Assembly (NCBI RefSeq): GCF_014844075.1
Contig: NZ_CP062165.1
Location: 2,232,001 to 2,296,000, forward strand
Origin: Paenibacillus sp. JNUCC-31
GTDB lineage: Bacteria > Bacillota > Bacilli > Paenibacillales > Paenibacillaceae
DNA length: 64,000 nt
Direction: 5' to 3'
Shown: positions 8,895-16,479 of the stretch, one piece after another
Layout of the letters: each line of letters begins with the position of its first letter
Numbering within the stretch: the first letter of the stretch is position 1
Program-made: the position numbers and the translations under genes
Notes under the pieces: model-generated
The model's database searches: none
The model's input: the letters and a program-made list of their open reading frames with translations, nothing else
Told to the model about the DNA's origin: nothing

Positions 8895-10060
8895 TCAGCT
8901 TCGGCCCCTTCATTTAAGGTAATCCATACCAGACATTTATCATCATCTCGCTCTTGCGGTATTTCATCGTCGAAGAACAACGCCTGCATGGCGGCTTCAT
9001 CCCACTGGTGGGACCCCGCAAGTTGTTCCTTCATAAACGCCTGCTGCATCTCTTGATCACCTTGAACCGCTTCAAGTAATCCGTCCGTATAAAGTGCAAT
9101 GTGACCGCCACCTTCGTAGTGAATGGTCTGTGGTTCAATCTCCATCTTGTCAAACAAGCCCACAGGGCAGCATACACTGTCAAACGTTGTCACACTTCCG
9201 TCTTGACGGAAAAAGAGTGCTGGCGGATGCCCGGCATTCACGTAATCAATACGTTTCTTCCGGGTGTCTACCACCAGATATATCGCTGTAAAATAATACT
9301 GTACCAACTGTTTTTCCAGATGCAACTGATTAAAGCGCCGATTCAGTTCCTGAATAACTTTCTCCGGATCGACATACGTTGTAACCGTGTCCTTCAGCAC
9401 GGAAGCGATAAACATGGTAAACAGGGATGAAGATATCCCATGCCCCATCATATCCAGCAGCAAGACCCCATATCTGCCTTCACCAAGCGGATACCATGAA
9501 TACAGATCACCCGCAAGTTCAAAAGAAGGCTTATAAATGGCATTGACGTGAAACAGCGGATCTTCAATAGCCGGACTCAAGACAGCATTCTGAACCATTG
9601 CCGCAAGTTTTAGTTCGTCCTGAATTCGCTGGTCACGCTCTTTATGCCAATCTTTCTCTTGCTTCAGACGAAGCGCAAGCCGAATTCTGGCCATCAGTTC
9701 CACTTTGTTTATCGGTTTGGTCACATAATCGGATGCACCGGCATCCAATGCCTCAGCCAATTTCTTGGAATCTCCGATCGCAGTAACCATAATAATCGGA
9801 ATATCTTTAAGGTTTTCATATTTCTGCACAATACTGCATGCTTCGATGCCGTCCATTTCAGGCATCATCATATCCAGCAAAATCAGATCAATATCCGACG
9901 GTTTGGGACGAAGTTCGTTGCTTTCCTCACCAATTCCGAGGACTTCAAACATCTCCATGGCAGAACTTGCCGTTACAATGTCACGATAGTTCTCTTTTTT
10001 CAGAATTTCTCGAATGATAATGACATTCGTCGGATTGTCGTCAACAATAAGTATTCTCAT
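8891..10060 (-). CDS. rsbY: Receiver-PP2C phosphatase, RsbU/RsbY-like SigB activator
   Basis: 389 residues: an N-terminal receiver domain (about 1-130) with D63 in ILLDMMMPEMDG and KP near 115, a short linker coiled coil, then a SpoIIE/PP2C-type phosphatase domain (about 150-385) with GDLYSWYPLGEG, LLLDMMGHGISSSL and YTDGLLEA, the acidic metal-binding motifs. RsbU/RsbY phosphatases dephosphorylate phospho-RsbV, which releases SigB. The receiver suggests control by phosphorylation from the adjacent kinase. It is the first gene of the leftward block, with AAGGAG seven bases before ATG 10060, and overlaps the next gene by four bases. Confidence 0.9.
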   Translation of the reverse strand: MRILIVDDNPTNVIIIREILKKENYRDIVTASSAMEMFEVLGIGEESNELRPKPSDIDLILLDMMMPEMDGIEACSIVQKYENLKDIPIIMVTAIGDSKKLAEALDAGASDYVTKPINKVELMARIRLALRLKQEKDWHKERDQRIQDELKLAAMVQNAVLSPAIEDPLFHVNAIYKPSFELAGDLYSWYPLGEGRYGVLLLDMMGHGISSSLFTMFIASVLKDTVTTYVDPEKVIQELNRRFNQLHLEKQLVQYYFTAIYLVVDTRKKRIDYVNAGHPPALFFRQDGSVTTFDSVCCPVGLFDKMEIEPQTIHYEGGGHIALYTDGLLEAVQGDQEMQQAFMKEQLAGSHQWDEAAMQALFFDDEIPQERDDDKCLVWITLNEGAEAE

Positions 10061-10123
10061 TTCTATCTCCTTATCTGTGGCGTCCGGGTTTGTCGATTCT
10101 TATCAGGGCAGCTAACAACCTTA

Positions 10124-10150
10124 ATTATACAAATTTCGCGTGCAAAACAA
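10124..10150 (-). promoter_or_regulatory. Possible vegetative promoter of the stress-signalling operon
   Basis: Minus-strand TATAAT (10124-10129) with TTGTTT (10145-10150) 15 bases upstream. The -10 is perfect, but the spacing is short, so the -35 assignment is weak. It lies 64 bases before the rsbY-like start. Confidence 0.35.
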
Positions 10151-10286
10151 CGGTAGACATAATAATTCCTAGTCTAACTATAATCGTAATCTAACAAAAC
10201 TTCTATCTGTAAATGGCACCAGCAAGGGAGAATTGTTGCGTGTGGTACCCTGTTTTTGCCACGCTCTGATTTCACTCCCAAACTTG

Positions 10287-10339
10287 CAAAAACATAGATA
10301 AGGAATGGGGTGCTCCCCCATTCCTTATCTATGTTTTTG
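10287..10339. terminator. Long perfect hairpin, bidirectional terminator
   Basis: Two 24-base arms (10287-10310 and 10316-10339) pair perfectly around a 5-base loop, with A-rich left and T-rich right ends so that it can terminate either way. It separates the YflT-like gene from the rsbY-rsbK operon. Confidence 0.8.
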
Positions 10340-10403
10340 ATTCAATACTCATTGATTCTGAAGCATGTCCTCTTCCAGAACACTTCAGCTTAATGTTTAT
10401 CTT

Positions 10404-10748
10404 CTATTCTTTCTTTTTGGCAATGACGAGCACTTTACCTTTATCAAGTTCGCTCTCATAAAAATCTGCCTCAGCTTCGGTGAAGCCCATAGATACGATT
10501 TTGGCCCGGAGTTCATCACCACGGGAACGGAACAGATTTGCCAAGGAATCAAACATGCCTTCTTCTTTTATGCCAATTTCTTTGGCATCGGCAGTATCGG
10601 CAATTCGATCTGTACGATCCTTTTCATGGGCGAGAACGAAGATATGATCAGTAAGGTATCCGGTTATCTGCAATTCTTTCACCGCTTCTACCGCTTGGAC
10701 TCCGTTTTCTACAACTTTTGCATAAGCTTGCGCATTGGTTGAATTCAT
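10404..10748 (-). CDS. General stress protein 17M (YflT) family protein
   Basis: 114 residues from ATG 10748 (MNSTNAQAY). It shows the family's first segment (VEAVKELQITGYLTDHIFVLAHEK) and closing segment (YESELDKGKVLVIAKKK). In Bacillus, YflT/GSP17M belongs to the SigB regulon; the biochemical role is unknown. A GTG nine bases further upstream is also in frame, but AGAGGAG lies too close to it and ten bases from the ATG, so ATG is chosen. A SigB-type promoter lies 51-76 bases upstream and a strong hairpin 65 bases downstream, giving a one-gene stress transcript. Confidence 0.8.
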   Translation of the reverse strand: MNSTNAQAYAKVVENGVQAVEAVKELQITGYLTDHIFVLAHEKDRTDRIADTADAKEIGIKEEGMFDSLANLFRSRGDELRAKIVSMGFTEAEADFYESELDKGKVLVIAKKKE

Positions 10749-10798
10749 CGTTTCCACTCTCCTCTGATTGATCTTCCATAACGAGCTTCTTTTAATAT

Positions 10799-10824
10799 AT
10801 AACCATACGATATCGGGTTGAAAC
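10799..10824 (-). promoter_or_regulatory. SigB-type promoter of the YflT-family gene
   Basis: Minus strand GTTTCA (10819-10824), 14-base spacer, GGTTAT (10799-10804). Same -35 and same spacing as the site before rsbV. It lies in the 95-base gap before the gene. Confidence 0.7.
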
Positions 10825-10843
10825 GCTTCTGGATTAACCCATC

Positions 10844-11377
10844 CTAGGAAACCGATTCGTCAAAGAGATCTATTCCTTCAATATGATTGGAGCCTGGCTT
10901 CATATAAACTTTCAGCGCCTGACTTCCCCGGAGGAATACTTCTCCATCCTCTGCGACATAATACGGCTTGCCCAACGCATCTCGAATGGCCTCAATATTC
11001 ATATCAATCCATTCCTGATTAAGCTTTAGACGTTTTTCGGAAGCATCAATATGCACATAATTGACCACACCTGTATCTTCACATAGCCCAACCGTTACAC
11101 CTTTGAACTGATACTCTGGACAACCCAGGTAAGGATCATGTTTCTTATGAAGTGGTTGGCCTTTGGTAGATAAAATATCATCAATGCTGTCATCCAGAGA
11201 AATGTCATTCAGAGTCCGAAAATGCTGGACAGGTCCGGATCGATCAGCAGCCAGAATCACCTCTGGTGTCTCTTCTTCCACTACCGTCCATTGCATATCA
11301 TGAGCAGCGGGTACCGCTGCCGGTTGAACGGAAAAGGGAGAAATTACGCTAAACATAACAAGCAGTAGTTTCATCAT
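10844..11377 (-). CDS. Predicted secreted protein of unknown function
   Basis: 177 residues from ATG 11377. The N-terminus (MMKLLLVMFSVISPFSVQ, then AVPAAHD) looks like a signal peptide. The mature part contains a conserved-looking stretch SLDDSIDDILSTKGQPL and a second region (IEAIRDALGKPYYVAEDGE), which may be two related halves of a small alpha/beta module in which helices precede a GxP turn. I do not recognise a named family. The frame could start at 11428, but only the inner ATG has a purine-rich site (GAAAGGGTGAG). It follows the DUF948 gene on the same strand by 66 bases and may share its SigB-type promoter. Confidence 0.6.
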   Translation of the reverse strand: MMKLLLVMFSVISPFSVQPAAVPAAHDMQWTVVEEETPEVILAADRSGPVQHFRTLNDISLDDSIDDILSTKGQPLHKKHDPYLGCPEYQFKGVTVGLCEDTGVVNYVHIDASEKRLKLNQEWIDMNIEAIRDALGKPYYVAEDGEVFLRGSQALKVYMKPGSNHIEGIDLFDESVS

Positions 11378-11443
11378 GATTCTCACCCTTTCATCAGGTT
11401 CATCACCGCTCTGAAGACTTCTATTCATTGCAAAACGGTTATG

Positions 11444-11956
11444 CTATTTCCGCATACGCTGCCAAACATTAGCCGCTACATCCACATATTTCAGCCAGTT
11501 CTTTTCACCCTTGGCATCATCATGATATGTGGCTTCATACGATTGAAGTGTCCGATCTGTCGGTGTAACAGGTGGGGTCTGAGACACACGCGTTACTTCC
11601 GAACGCTTGCTCTGCTCTGCACTGCTTCGTTTCGTCTGGAACTTGGCCATCAGAGTGGAGGACACCTGTTTGGCAGCCTCGGTTACTTCATTTAGCACCT
11701 CTCCCAGGTTATGAACTGATTCCATCACTGGGTCGATTTGTTTCATTTTGTGCTGCACATCAACCGTAATATCATTCGCATGCCTGACCGTCTGTTTAAC
11801 TTCATAACTAAGCTCATCAATGGTCTTTTGAACTTCCTGCAGTGTCTGGGACACATTGTCGAGTGAACCCTGAGCGGACTTCAAGGTACGAATTAAAAAG
11901 AAAACAAGTACTGCAAAAGCAACCGCAATTAAAGCCACACTAATTTGATAGATCAT
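11444..11956 (-). CDS. DUF948 (YtxG-like) membrane-anchored general stress protein
   Basis: 170 residues: one N-terminal membrane helix (about 4-25, VALIAVAFAVLVFFLIRTL), then a long amphipathic helical region with heptad character (LDNVSQTLQEVQKTIDELS, VKQTVRHANDITVDVQHK), and a polar C-terminal tail. This matches the DUF948 family that includes B. subtilis YtxG, a SigB-controlled stress protein; molecular function is unknown. A ribosome binding site (GGAGAGCGAGG) precedes ATG 11956, and a good SigB-type promoter lies 49-74 bases upstream. Confidence 0.78.
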   Translation of the reverse strand: MIYQISVALIAVAFAVLVFFLIRTLKSAQGSLDNVSQTLQEVQKTIDELSYEVKQTVRHANDITVDVQHKMKQIDPVMESVHNLGEVLNEVTEAAKQVSSTLMAKFQTKRSSAEQSKRSEVTRVSQTPPVTPTDRTLQSYEATYHDDAKGEKNWLKYVDVAANVWQRMRK

Positions 11957-12004
11957 AAAAGAACCTCGCTCTCCAGTAAAAAATCGGTTTTGTTATTGCT
12001 ATAG

Positions 12005-12030
12005 TTACCCGACCCATTCCGCGACGAAAC
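12005..12030 (-). promoter_or_regulatory. SigB-type promoter of the DUF948 gene
   Basis: Minus strand GTTTCG (12025-12030), 14-base spacer, GGGTAA (12005-12010). The -10 matches the first five bases of GGGTAT. The divergent DUF1328 gene has its own site 51 bases away on the other strand. Confidence 0.75.
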
Positions 12031-12080
12031 AAATGGGAACCGAACTGTAAAAACGATCTCGCCCGGAAAAATTTCGCAAT

Positions 12081-12106
12081 GTTTCAACCCGAAATGCCTC
12101 GGTTAA
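12081..12106 (+). promoter_or_regulatory. SigB-type promoter of the DUF1328 gene
   Basis: Plus strand GTTTCA (12081-12086), 14-base spacer, GGTTAA (12101-12106). Same layout as the three minus-strand sites. Confidence 0.68.
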
Positions 12107-12178
12107 AGAACAACTACACACGGCAGCGAGATGAACACTTCTCGCTACCAAGTCCTATAAACGAAAGGATGAATCCCC

Positions 12179-12343
12179 ATGTTGAAATGGTCGGTACTAT
12201 TTCTAATTATTGCGCTTGTTGCAGGTATTTTCGGATTTTTCGGTATTGTTGAAGCAGCTGCTTCGATTGCCAAGGTACTCTTCTTCATCTTTGTTGTACT
12301 GTTCGTTATCTCCCTGATTACGGGACGCAGCCGAATGCGATAA
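12179..12343 (+). CDS. Small DUF1328 (YtjA-type) membrane protein
   Basis: 54 residues, too short for many gene callers. Two hydrophobic helices (MLKWSVLFLIIALVAGIFGF and SIAKVLFFIFVVLFVISLI) flank a GIVEAAA turn, and the tail TGRSRMR is basic, the usual layout of DUF1328 membrane proteins. The start ATG 12179 follows AAAGGAT with suitable spacing, and a terminator follows 38 bases after the stop. The SigB-type promoter at 12081-12106 suggests stress induction. Function of the family is unknown. Confidence 0.85.
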   Translation: MLKWSVLFLIIALVAGIFGFFGIVEAAASIAKVLFFIFVVLFVISLITGRSRMR

Positions 12344-12380
12344 ATGGAACTTTCCGAATATGAATAACAATCGATCCATA

Positions 12381-12419
12381 CAAAAGCCTATCGTGCTTGC
12401 AAAAGCCGATAGGCTTTTG
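12381..12419 (+). terminator. Terminator of the DUF1328 gene
   Basis: Arms CAAAAGCCTATCG (12381-12393) and CGATAGGCTTTTG (12407-12419) are perfectly complementary; the T stretch is inside the right arm. Confidence 0.75.
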
Positions 12420-12747
12420 TGATTCACACCATATTTTTACATTAATCGTCCCCCAGAACATCGCGGCTATCATTATTATGTATTACACTCCCTTCTCGTC
12501 TATTCCATCGCTTTCCCCAGCTACTCATGAAAAACAGGACCATGATAATATTTCCAACCCGGTATTCTCCCACTGAAGTAGGATATTTAATGGTTCTCCT
12601 TATACCCACATATGCTCCAGTTGACACTGGAGCAAGTAAGAAAATATTGTTAAAATATTGTTATAATTTGTGATTCATAAGTAAGCTTGCTTGGTTACTT
12701 TTAACACAGGACAACAAATTACATACCTAACCGAGGAGGAAAAACAA
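12420..12747. other. Gene-poor intergenic stretch with an 22-bp palindrome
   Basis: No convincing gene. It holds the inverted repeat TGCTCCAGT-TGAC-ACTGGAGCA (12613-12634), whose centre overlaps a perfect TTGACA (12622-12627). Downstream come two direct copies of AATATTGTTA and a TATAAT (12658-12663), too far from TTGACA to form one promoter with it. The palindrome looks like a regulator-binding site ahead of the secreted-protein gene. Confidence 0.5.
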
Positions 12748-13218
12748 ATGAAAAAAATCGTAAGTATTGCCGCTGCTTTGACTTTGATGGGTTCCATGGC
12801 TGCTGCCGCAGGTGCTGAGGAAGCGGTTACTGGAACAGTAACTCCAGAGAAAGCCACTGAGGCAACAACACCAGCTACAACAACGACCACTCCGGCTATT
12901 GAAGTGAACAAACCTGCTGTGGACATTGTAGAAGGTAAAGCAGAGACGGTTACGGGCGCAACATACGGCACTGATGATGACAAAATTTTTGATGAACCAG
13001 TGGTGAAAGCTGGAGAAGAGGTTCTGGTTCCAACCATGCTGCTTAATCTTCTGGAGCGCACTTGGTTCTATGATGCACCCAATGGTAAGCCGATCGGTGC
13101 ATTGGGTTCCCAAGTGATCGACACAACGGGTGAAGTCGTAGATGGATTCGACGGCGGTCAATGGGTGCAAGTTTACACGTGGAAAGGTAAAGCCTGGATC
13201 CACGTTGCTATTCAATAA
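12748..13218 (+). CDS. Secreted protein with C-terminal SH3-like domain
   Basis: 156 residues from ATG 12748, which follows GAGGAGG. The first 26 residues form a signal peptide (MKKIVSIAAALTLMGSMAA, cleavage near AGAEEA). A Thr/Pro/Ala-rich linker (about 30-55) leads to a C-terminal domain (about 95-156) with TWFYDAPNGKPIGALGSQ and QWVQVYTWKGKAWIHV, typical of bacterial SH3-like folds that bind cell-wall components. Role in the envelope is inferred. Stands alone between a palindromic upstream region and a terminator. Confidence 0.75.
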   Translation: MKKIVSIAAALTLMGSMAAAAGAEEAVTGTVTPEKATEATTPATTTTTPAIEVNKPAVDIVEGKAETVTGATYGTDDDKIFDEPVVKAGEEVLVPTMLLNLLERTWFYDAPNGKPIGALGSQVIDTTGEVVDGFDGGQWVQVYTWKGKAWIHVAIQ

Positions 13219-13245
13219 TATCGTATAATCGTTCTAACGATAAGT

Positions 13246-13284
13246 AAAGAGGACAGCGCTCATGCAGCGGCTGTCCTCTTTTTG
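13246..13284. terminator. Terminator between converging genes
   Basis: Arms AAAGAGGACAGC (13246-13257) and GCTGTCCTCTTT (13270-13281) followed by T on the plus strand and A-rich on the other side; serves the SH3-like gene and possibly the converging transporter gene. Confidence 0.8.
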
Positions 13285-13315
13285 ATTCATAATCTTTGCT
13301 TCACTTTCAATCCGT

Positions 13316-14203
13316 TCAGGGGCTTTCTGTAACGCCTTCCATCTTCGGCTCTACATGCACATGAACATGCATTATATTGTGTGACCGTTTCAACCGTTCT
13401 TCCACCTGGTCACAGATCTGATGACCCTCAATCAGGCTTAAGCCTCCGTCCACTTCAATAACAACATCTACAAGAACATGACTGCCATGTACACGCGCTT
13501 TTACATCCTTGATCATTTCCACTCCAGGCACCCGAGCCACAGATGATCTGAGGTCTGTAAGTTCCTTCTGATCAAATCCGTCCGTCAGACGATGCGTTGA
13601 ATCGCGGAAAATCTCCCAGGCTGTTTTACAGATCAACAGACCTACAGCAATTGCAGCTACTTTGTCCAACCAGGGTAGTCCGAATTGTGCACCTATGATT
13701 CCGATCGCCGCCCCTATGCTGACCCAGGCATCCGAACGATTATCCTTGGCCGCAGCCATCAGGGCCTGACTGTTGATTTGTTTGGCGAGACGGTGGTTGT
13801 AACGGTACACGCCCAGCATGACTACCGCGCAGACAACCGCAACCGCTGCTGACCACAGATTGGGTGCTACGAAGCTCCCTTCATACCATGAACGAACAGC
13901 TTCAACCATCACTTGCAGCCCAACCATAGCCATAATAAACGAGGCAATCAATGCAGCAACCGTTTCAGCTCTAAAGTGACCATAGGCATGATCGGAATCG
14001 GGCGGTTTCTGGGATATTCGAAGTCCAATCAGTACAGCAACCGAGGCAACAATATCCGTGACGTTATTAAAACCGTCTGCCAGCAAAGCGCTGGAAGCGA
14101 ATAAATATCCACAGATTAATTTAAAGGCAGACAGGATAAGATAGGCCGTGATGCTGACCCATGCCCCTCGTTCCCCTTTGCGTATTTCTTCATATGCGTT
14201 CAA
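13316..14203 (-). CDS. Cation diffusion facilitator family metal exporter (MneP/MneS-like)
   Basis: About 295 residues with six predicted membrane helices and a C-terminal cytoplasmic domain. Metal-site motifs: ALLADGFNNVTD in the second helix, HAYGHFRAE after it, and AAKDNRSDAWVS in the fifth helix. The cytoplasmic domain ends with a His-rich MHVHVHVEPK. CDF proteins export divalent cations in exchange for protons; the DNRSD motif is shared with the Bacillus manganese exporters MneP/MneS, so Mn2+ is the best guess. A GTG at 14215 is in frame but overlaps the AAAAGGAG site; TTG 14203 (giving MNAYEEIRKG) has correct spacing and is preferred. Confidence 0.85.
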   Translation of the reverse strand: MNAYEEIRKGERGAWVSITAYLILSAFKLICGYLFASSALLADGFNNVTDIVASVAVLIGLRISQKPPDSDHAYGHFRAETVAALIASFIMAMVGLQVMVEAVRSWYEGSFVAPNLWSAAVAVVCAVVMLGVYRYNHRLAKQINSQALMAAAKDNRSDAWVSIGAAIGIIGAQFGLPWLDKVAAIAVGLLICKTAWEIFRDSTHRLTDGFDQKELTDLRSSVARVPGVEMIKDVKARVHGSHVLVDVVIEVDGGLSLIEGHQICDQVEERLKRSHNIMHVHVHVEPKMEGVTESP

Positions 14204-14285
14204 ACCGGGCGACACTCCTTTTACGTTTCGTATTACGGTTTTTCCATGGTACCAAATGCGTACCGTGTGGGTCTACAGAAACAGT

Positions 14286-14347
14286 GTTGCCAGGCTGCAT
14301 TGCTGTAGGGAGGCCGAAACAAAGTTGCCAGACCGCAGGGCTGTAGG
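14286..14347. repeat. Imperfect 24-base tandem repeat
   Basis: Two copies (14286-14309 and 14324-14347, period 38) share GTTGCCAG, GCA and GCTGTAGG and differ at four positions. They lie in the 290-base region between the divergent transporter gene and the small basic protein gene. Meaning unknown. Confidence 0.5.
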
Positions 14348-14495
14348 TGAAGTGAAAGAATGTTGGCCCAGTCAAAAAAGTGAAAGATTCCAGCATTTTA
14401 TCAGGTTGCCCTTGTGGCGCTTTTGTAAAACGTATAAAATGAGTACATCCCGTCCAATCTGGACGGCTTACTGTACGACCGGGAGGGAAACAACG

Positions 14496-14684
14496 ATGAG
14501 CGATAATACTGAACCGAAAAAGATCAGTTTGCAGGATGCCATACGTCAGAAACTGGCGCAGAAGAAAGAACAGGCAAACACGGGTAATCAATCCAGTGCC
14601 TATTTTGAAGGCGGACCCAAAGCGATGAAAAGCCAAAACAACAAGAAGCCTAACAATCAGCGCCGCCGTACTGGCGGGTCCTAG
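14496..14684 (+). CDS. Small basic hydrophilic protein of unknown function
   Basis: 62 residues starting at ATG 14496 after GGGAGGG. The N-terminal half is a likely amphipathic helix (ISLQDAIRQKLAQKKEQ); the C-terminal half is Asn/Lys/Arg-rich and probably disordered (KKPNNQRRRTGGS). No signal peptide or membrane helix. The basic tail could bind nucleic acid, but there is no direct evidence. Followed closely by two terminator hairpins, so it is transcribed as a single gene. Confidence 0.7.
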   Translation: MSDNTEPKKISLQDAIRQKLAQKKEQANTGNQSSAYFEGGPKAMKSQNNKKPNNQRRRTGGS

Positions 14685-14689
14685 ATCGA

Positions 14690-14713
14690 AAGAACCTCTT
14701 GAAGAAGAGGTTT
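14690..14713 (+). terminator. First terminator after the small basic protein
   Basis: AACCTCTT / AAGAGGTTT hairpin right after the stop codon. A second, stronger hairpin follows at 14739. Confidence 0.5.
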
Positions 14714-14738
14714 CTACACGTGAAGGATCACCTTGTAT

Positions 14739-14792
14739 GATCAAAAAAGAACCGCAAGGCTCGTATGGAGAGCTTGCGGTTCTTTTTTGATC
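14739..14792. terminator. Strong bidirectional terminator
   Basis: Perfect 20-base arms (14739-14758 and 14773-14792), with AAAAAA in the left arm and TTTTTT in the right, around a 14-base loop. Placed between the converging small-protein gene and ABC-F gene. Confidence 0.85.
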
Positions 14793-14804
14793 TTTAAGAA
14801 AAAC

Positions 14805-14829
14805 GTATAGTTAACCAGGTTAACTATAC
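14805..14829. repeat. 25-bp perfect palindrome
   Basis: GTATAGTTAACC-A-GGTTAACTATAC, 12-base arms around one central base, A/T-rich. It sits between the terminator and the ABC-F stop codon, an unusual place for an operator. It lacks a loop long enough for a stable RNA hairpin, so DNA binding is more likely. Confidence 0.6.
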
Positions 14830-14853
14830 ACAATGTAAACAGATTAGCTTATC

Positions 14854-16479
14854 TTAAGCTTCTACCGGGTACATTTTGTTACGCAATTCTTTAATTTCGT
14901 CACTTTCCAGATACTCATCATAGCTCATTTGGCGGTCAATAATGCCATTTGGCGTGATTTCAATAATCCGGTTCGCGATGGTTTGAATGAACTGATGGTC
15001 ATGGGATGTAAACAGCATGGTACCGTCAAAATCAATCATACCGTTGTTCAGTGCGGTAATGGACTCCAGATCCAAGTGGTTCGTTGGCTCATCCAGGATG
15101 AGGGCGTTGGCGCCAGTTTGCATCATTTTCGCCAGCATACAGCGAACTTTCTCGCCCCCGGAGAGTACACTTGCTTTCTTCAGGGATTCCTCACCTGAGA
15201 ACAGCATACGGCCCAAGAATCCACGCAGGTACGTTTCATCCTGATCTTTGGAATATTGACGAAGCCAATCTACGAGACTCATATCTACCCCGTCAAAATA
15301 TTTGGAGTTGTCTTTCGGGAAATAAGCCTGGGTTGTGGTAATGCCCCAAGTGTATTCGCCGCTATCCGCTTCTGTTTCGCCCATAAGGATATCAAACAAT
15401 AACGATTTGGCATTGCCATTCGGGCCTACAAAAGCAATTTTATCCCCTTTGTTGACCACAAAGCTAATATCATTCAGCATGTTCACACCATCAATCGCCT
15501 TGCTGATCCGATCTACAGTCAACAATTGCTTACCCGCTTCGCGTTCAGGTTTGAAGTTGATGAACGGATATTTACGGTTCGATGGACGAAGATCATCCAG
15601 CGTGATTTTGTCGAGCTGTTTTTTCCGGGAAGTCGCTTGCTTCGATTTGGAAGCATTCGCCGAGAAACGTTGAATAAAGGCTTGCAGCTCTTTAATCTTC
15701 TCTTCTTTTTTCTTGTTGGCATCACGCTGCAAAGCAAGTGCCAGTTGGCTGGACTCGTACCAGAAGTCATAGTTACCTACGTAGAGCTGGATTTTACCGA
15801 AGTCGATATCCGCAATGTGTGTACACACTTTGTTCAGGAAGTGACGGTCATGGGATACCACAATAACGGTACCTTCATAGTCCATGAGGAAGTTCTCCAG
15901 CCATTGAATGGATTCGAGATCCAAGTGGTTGGTAGGCTCATCGAGCAGCAGGTTGTTTGGACGTCCAAACAAGGCTTGTGCCAGCAGGACACGAACTTTT
16001 TCGTTACCGCTCAGATCCACCATCTTCTTCTCGTGCATATCACGATCAATACCGAGACCAATCAGGAGTGCCGCTGCATCCGGCTCTGCATCCCAGCCAT
16101 TCAATTCAGCAAACTCACCTTCCAGTTCACCTGCGCGCAAACCATCATCTTCCGTAAAGTCCGCTTTGGCATACAGCGCGTCCTTTTCCTTCATGATGGA
16201 ATAGAGGCGGCTATGGCCCATAATTACGGTTTCGAGAACCGGAAACTCATCATATTCAAAGTGGTTTTGCTTCAAAACGGCCATGCGTTCGCCCGGGGTG
16301 ATGTGCACCTCTCCCGAGTTTGCTTCAATTTCACCGGACAAAATTTTCAAGAATGTTGATTTGCCGGCTCCGTTGGCGCCGATCAGACCGTAACAGTTGC
16401 CTGGCGTGAATTTGATATTCACATCTTCAAAAAGTGCACGTTTTCCGTAGCGGAGCGTGATGCCGCTTGTACTAATCAT
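14854..16479 (-). CDS. ABC-F family ATPase (YkpA/YbiT-like)
   Basis: 541 residues from ATG 16479 (MISTSGITLRYGKRAL). Two ABC ATPase domains in tandem with no membrane helices: first Walker A GANGAGKST, signature DLSGNEKVRV, Walker B LLLDEPTNHLDLES; a Lys/Ala-rich linker helix pair (about 230-300); second Walker A GPNGNAKSL, signature LSGGEKVRC, Walker B LILDEPTNHLDLES. ABC-F proteins act on the ribosome, several as translation factors or antibiotic-resistance proteins; the YkpA/YbiT subgroup is ubiquitous and not a known resistance type. The second Walker A has Ala where Gly is usual. The in-frame ATG at 16491 is too near its purine run. Confidence 0.9.
   Translation of the reverse strand: MISTSGITLRYGKRALFEDVNIKFTPGNCYGLIGANGAGKSTFLKILSGEIEANSGEVHITPGERMAVLKQNHFEYDEFPVLETVIMGHSRLYSIMKEKDALYAKADFTEDDGLRAGELEGEFAELNGWDAEPDAAALLIGLGIDRDMHEKKMVDLSGNEKVRVLLAQALFGRPNNLLLDEPTNHLDLESIQWLENFLMDYEGTVIVVSHDRHFLNKVCTHIADIDFGKIQLYVGNYDFWYESSQLALALQRDANKKKEEKIKELQAFIQRFSANASKSKQATSRKKQLDKITLDDLRPSNRKYPFINFKPEREAGKQLLTVDRISKAIDGVNMLNDISFVVNKGDKIAFVGPNGNAKSLLFDILMGETEADSGEYTWGITTTQAYFPKDNSKYFDGVDMSLVDWLRQYSKDQDETYLRGFLGRMLFSGEESLKKASVLSGGEKVRCMLAKMMQTGANALILDEPTNHLDLESITALNNGMIDFDGTMLFTSHDHQFIQTIANRIIEITPNGIIDRQMSYDEYLESDEIKELRNKMYPVEA

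Noticed and set aside
12442..12627. 61-codon minus-strand ORF in the gap before the SH3-like gene
   Set aside because: Starts inside the palindrome with no ribosome binding site; no recognisable features.
13316..14203. Possible manganese riboswitch for the exporter
   Set aside because: The tandem repeats upstream do not show the yybP-ykoY loop sequence clearly enough to call it.
15526..16359. 277-codon open frame antisense to the ABC-F gene
   Set aside because: No start site and no family resemblance; complement of conserved ABC motifs.
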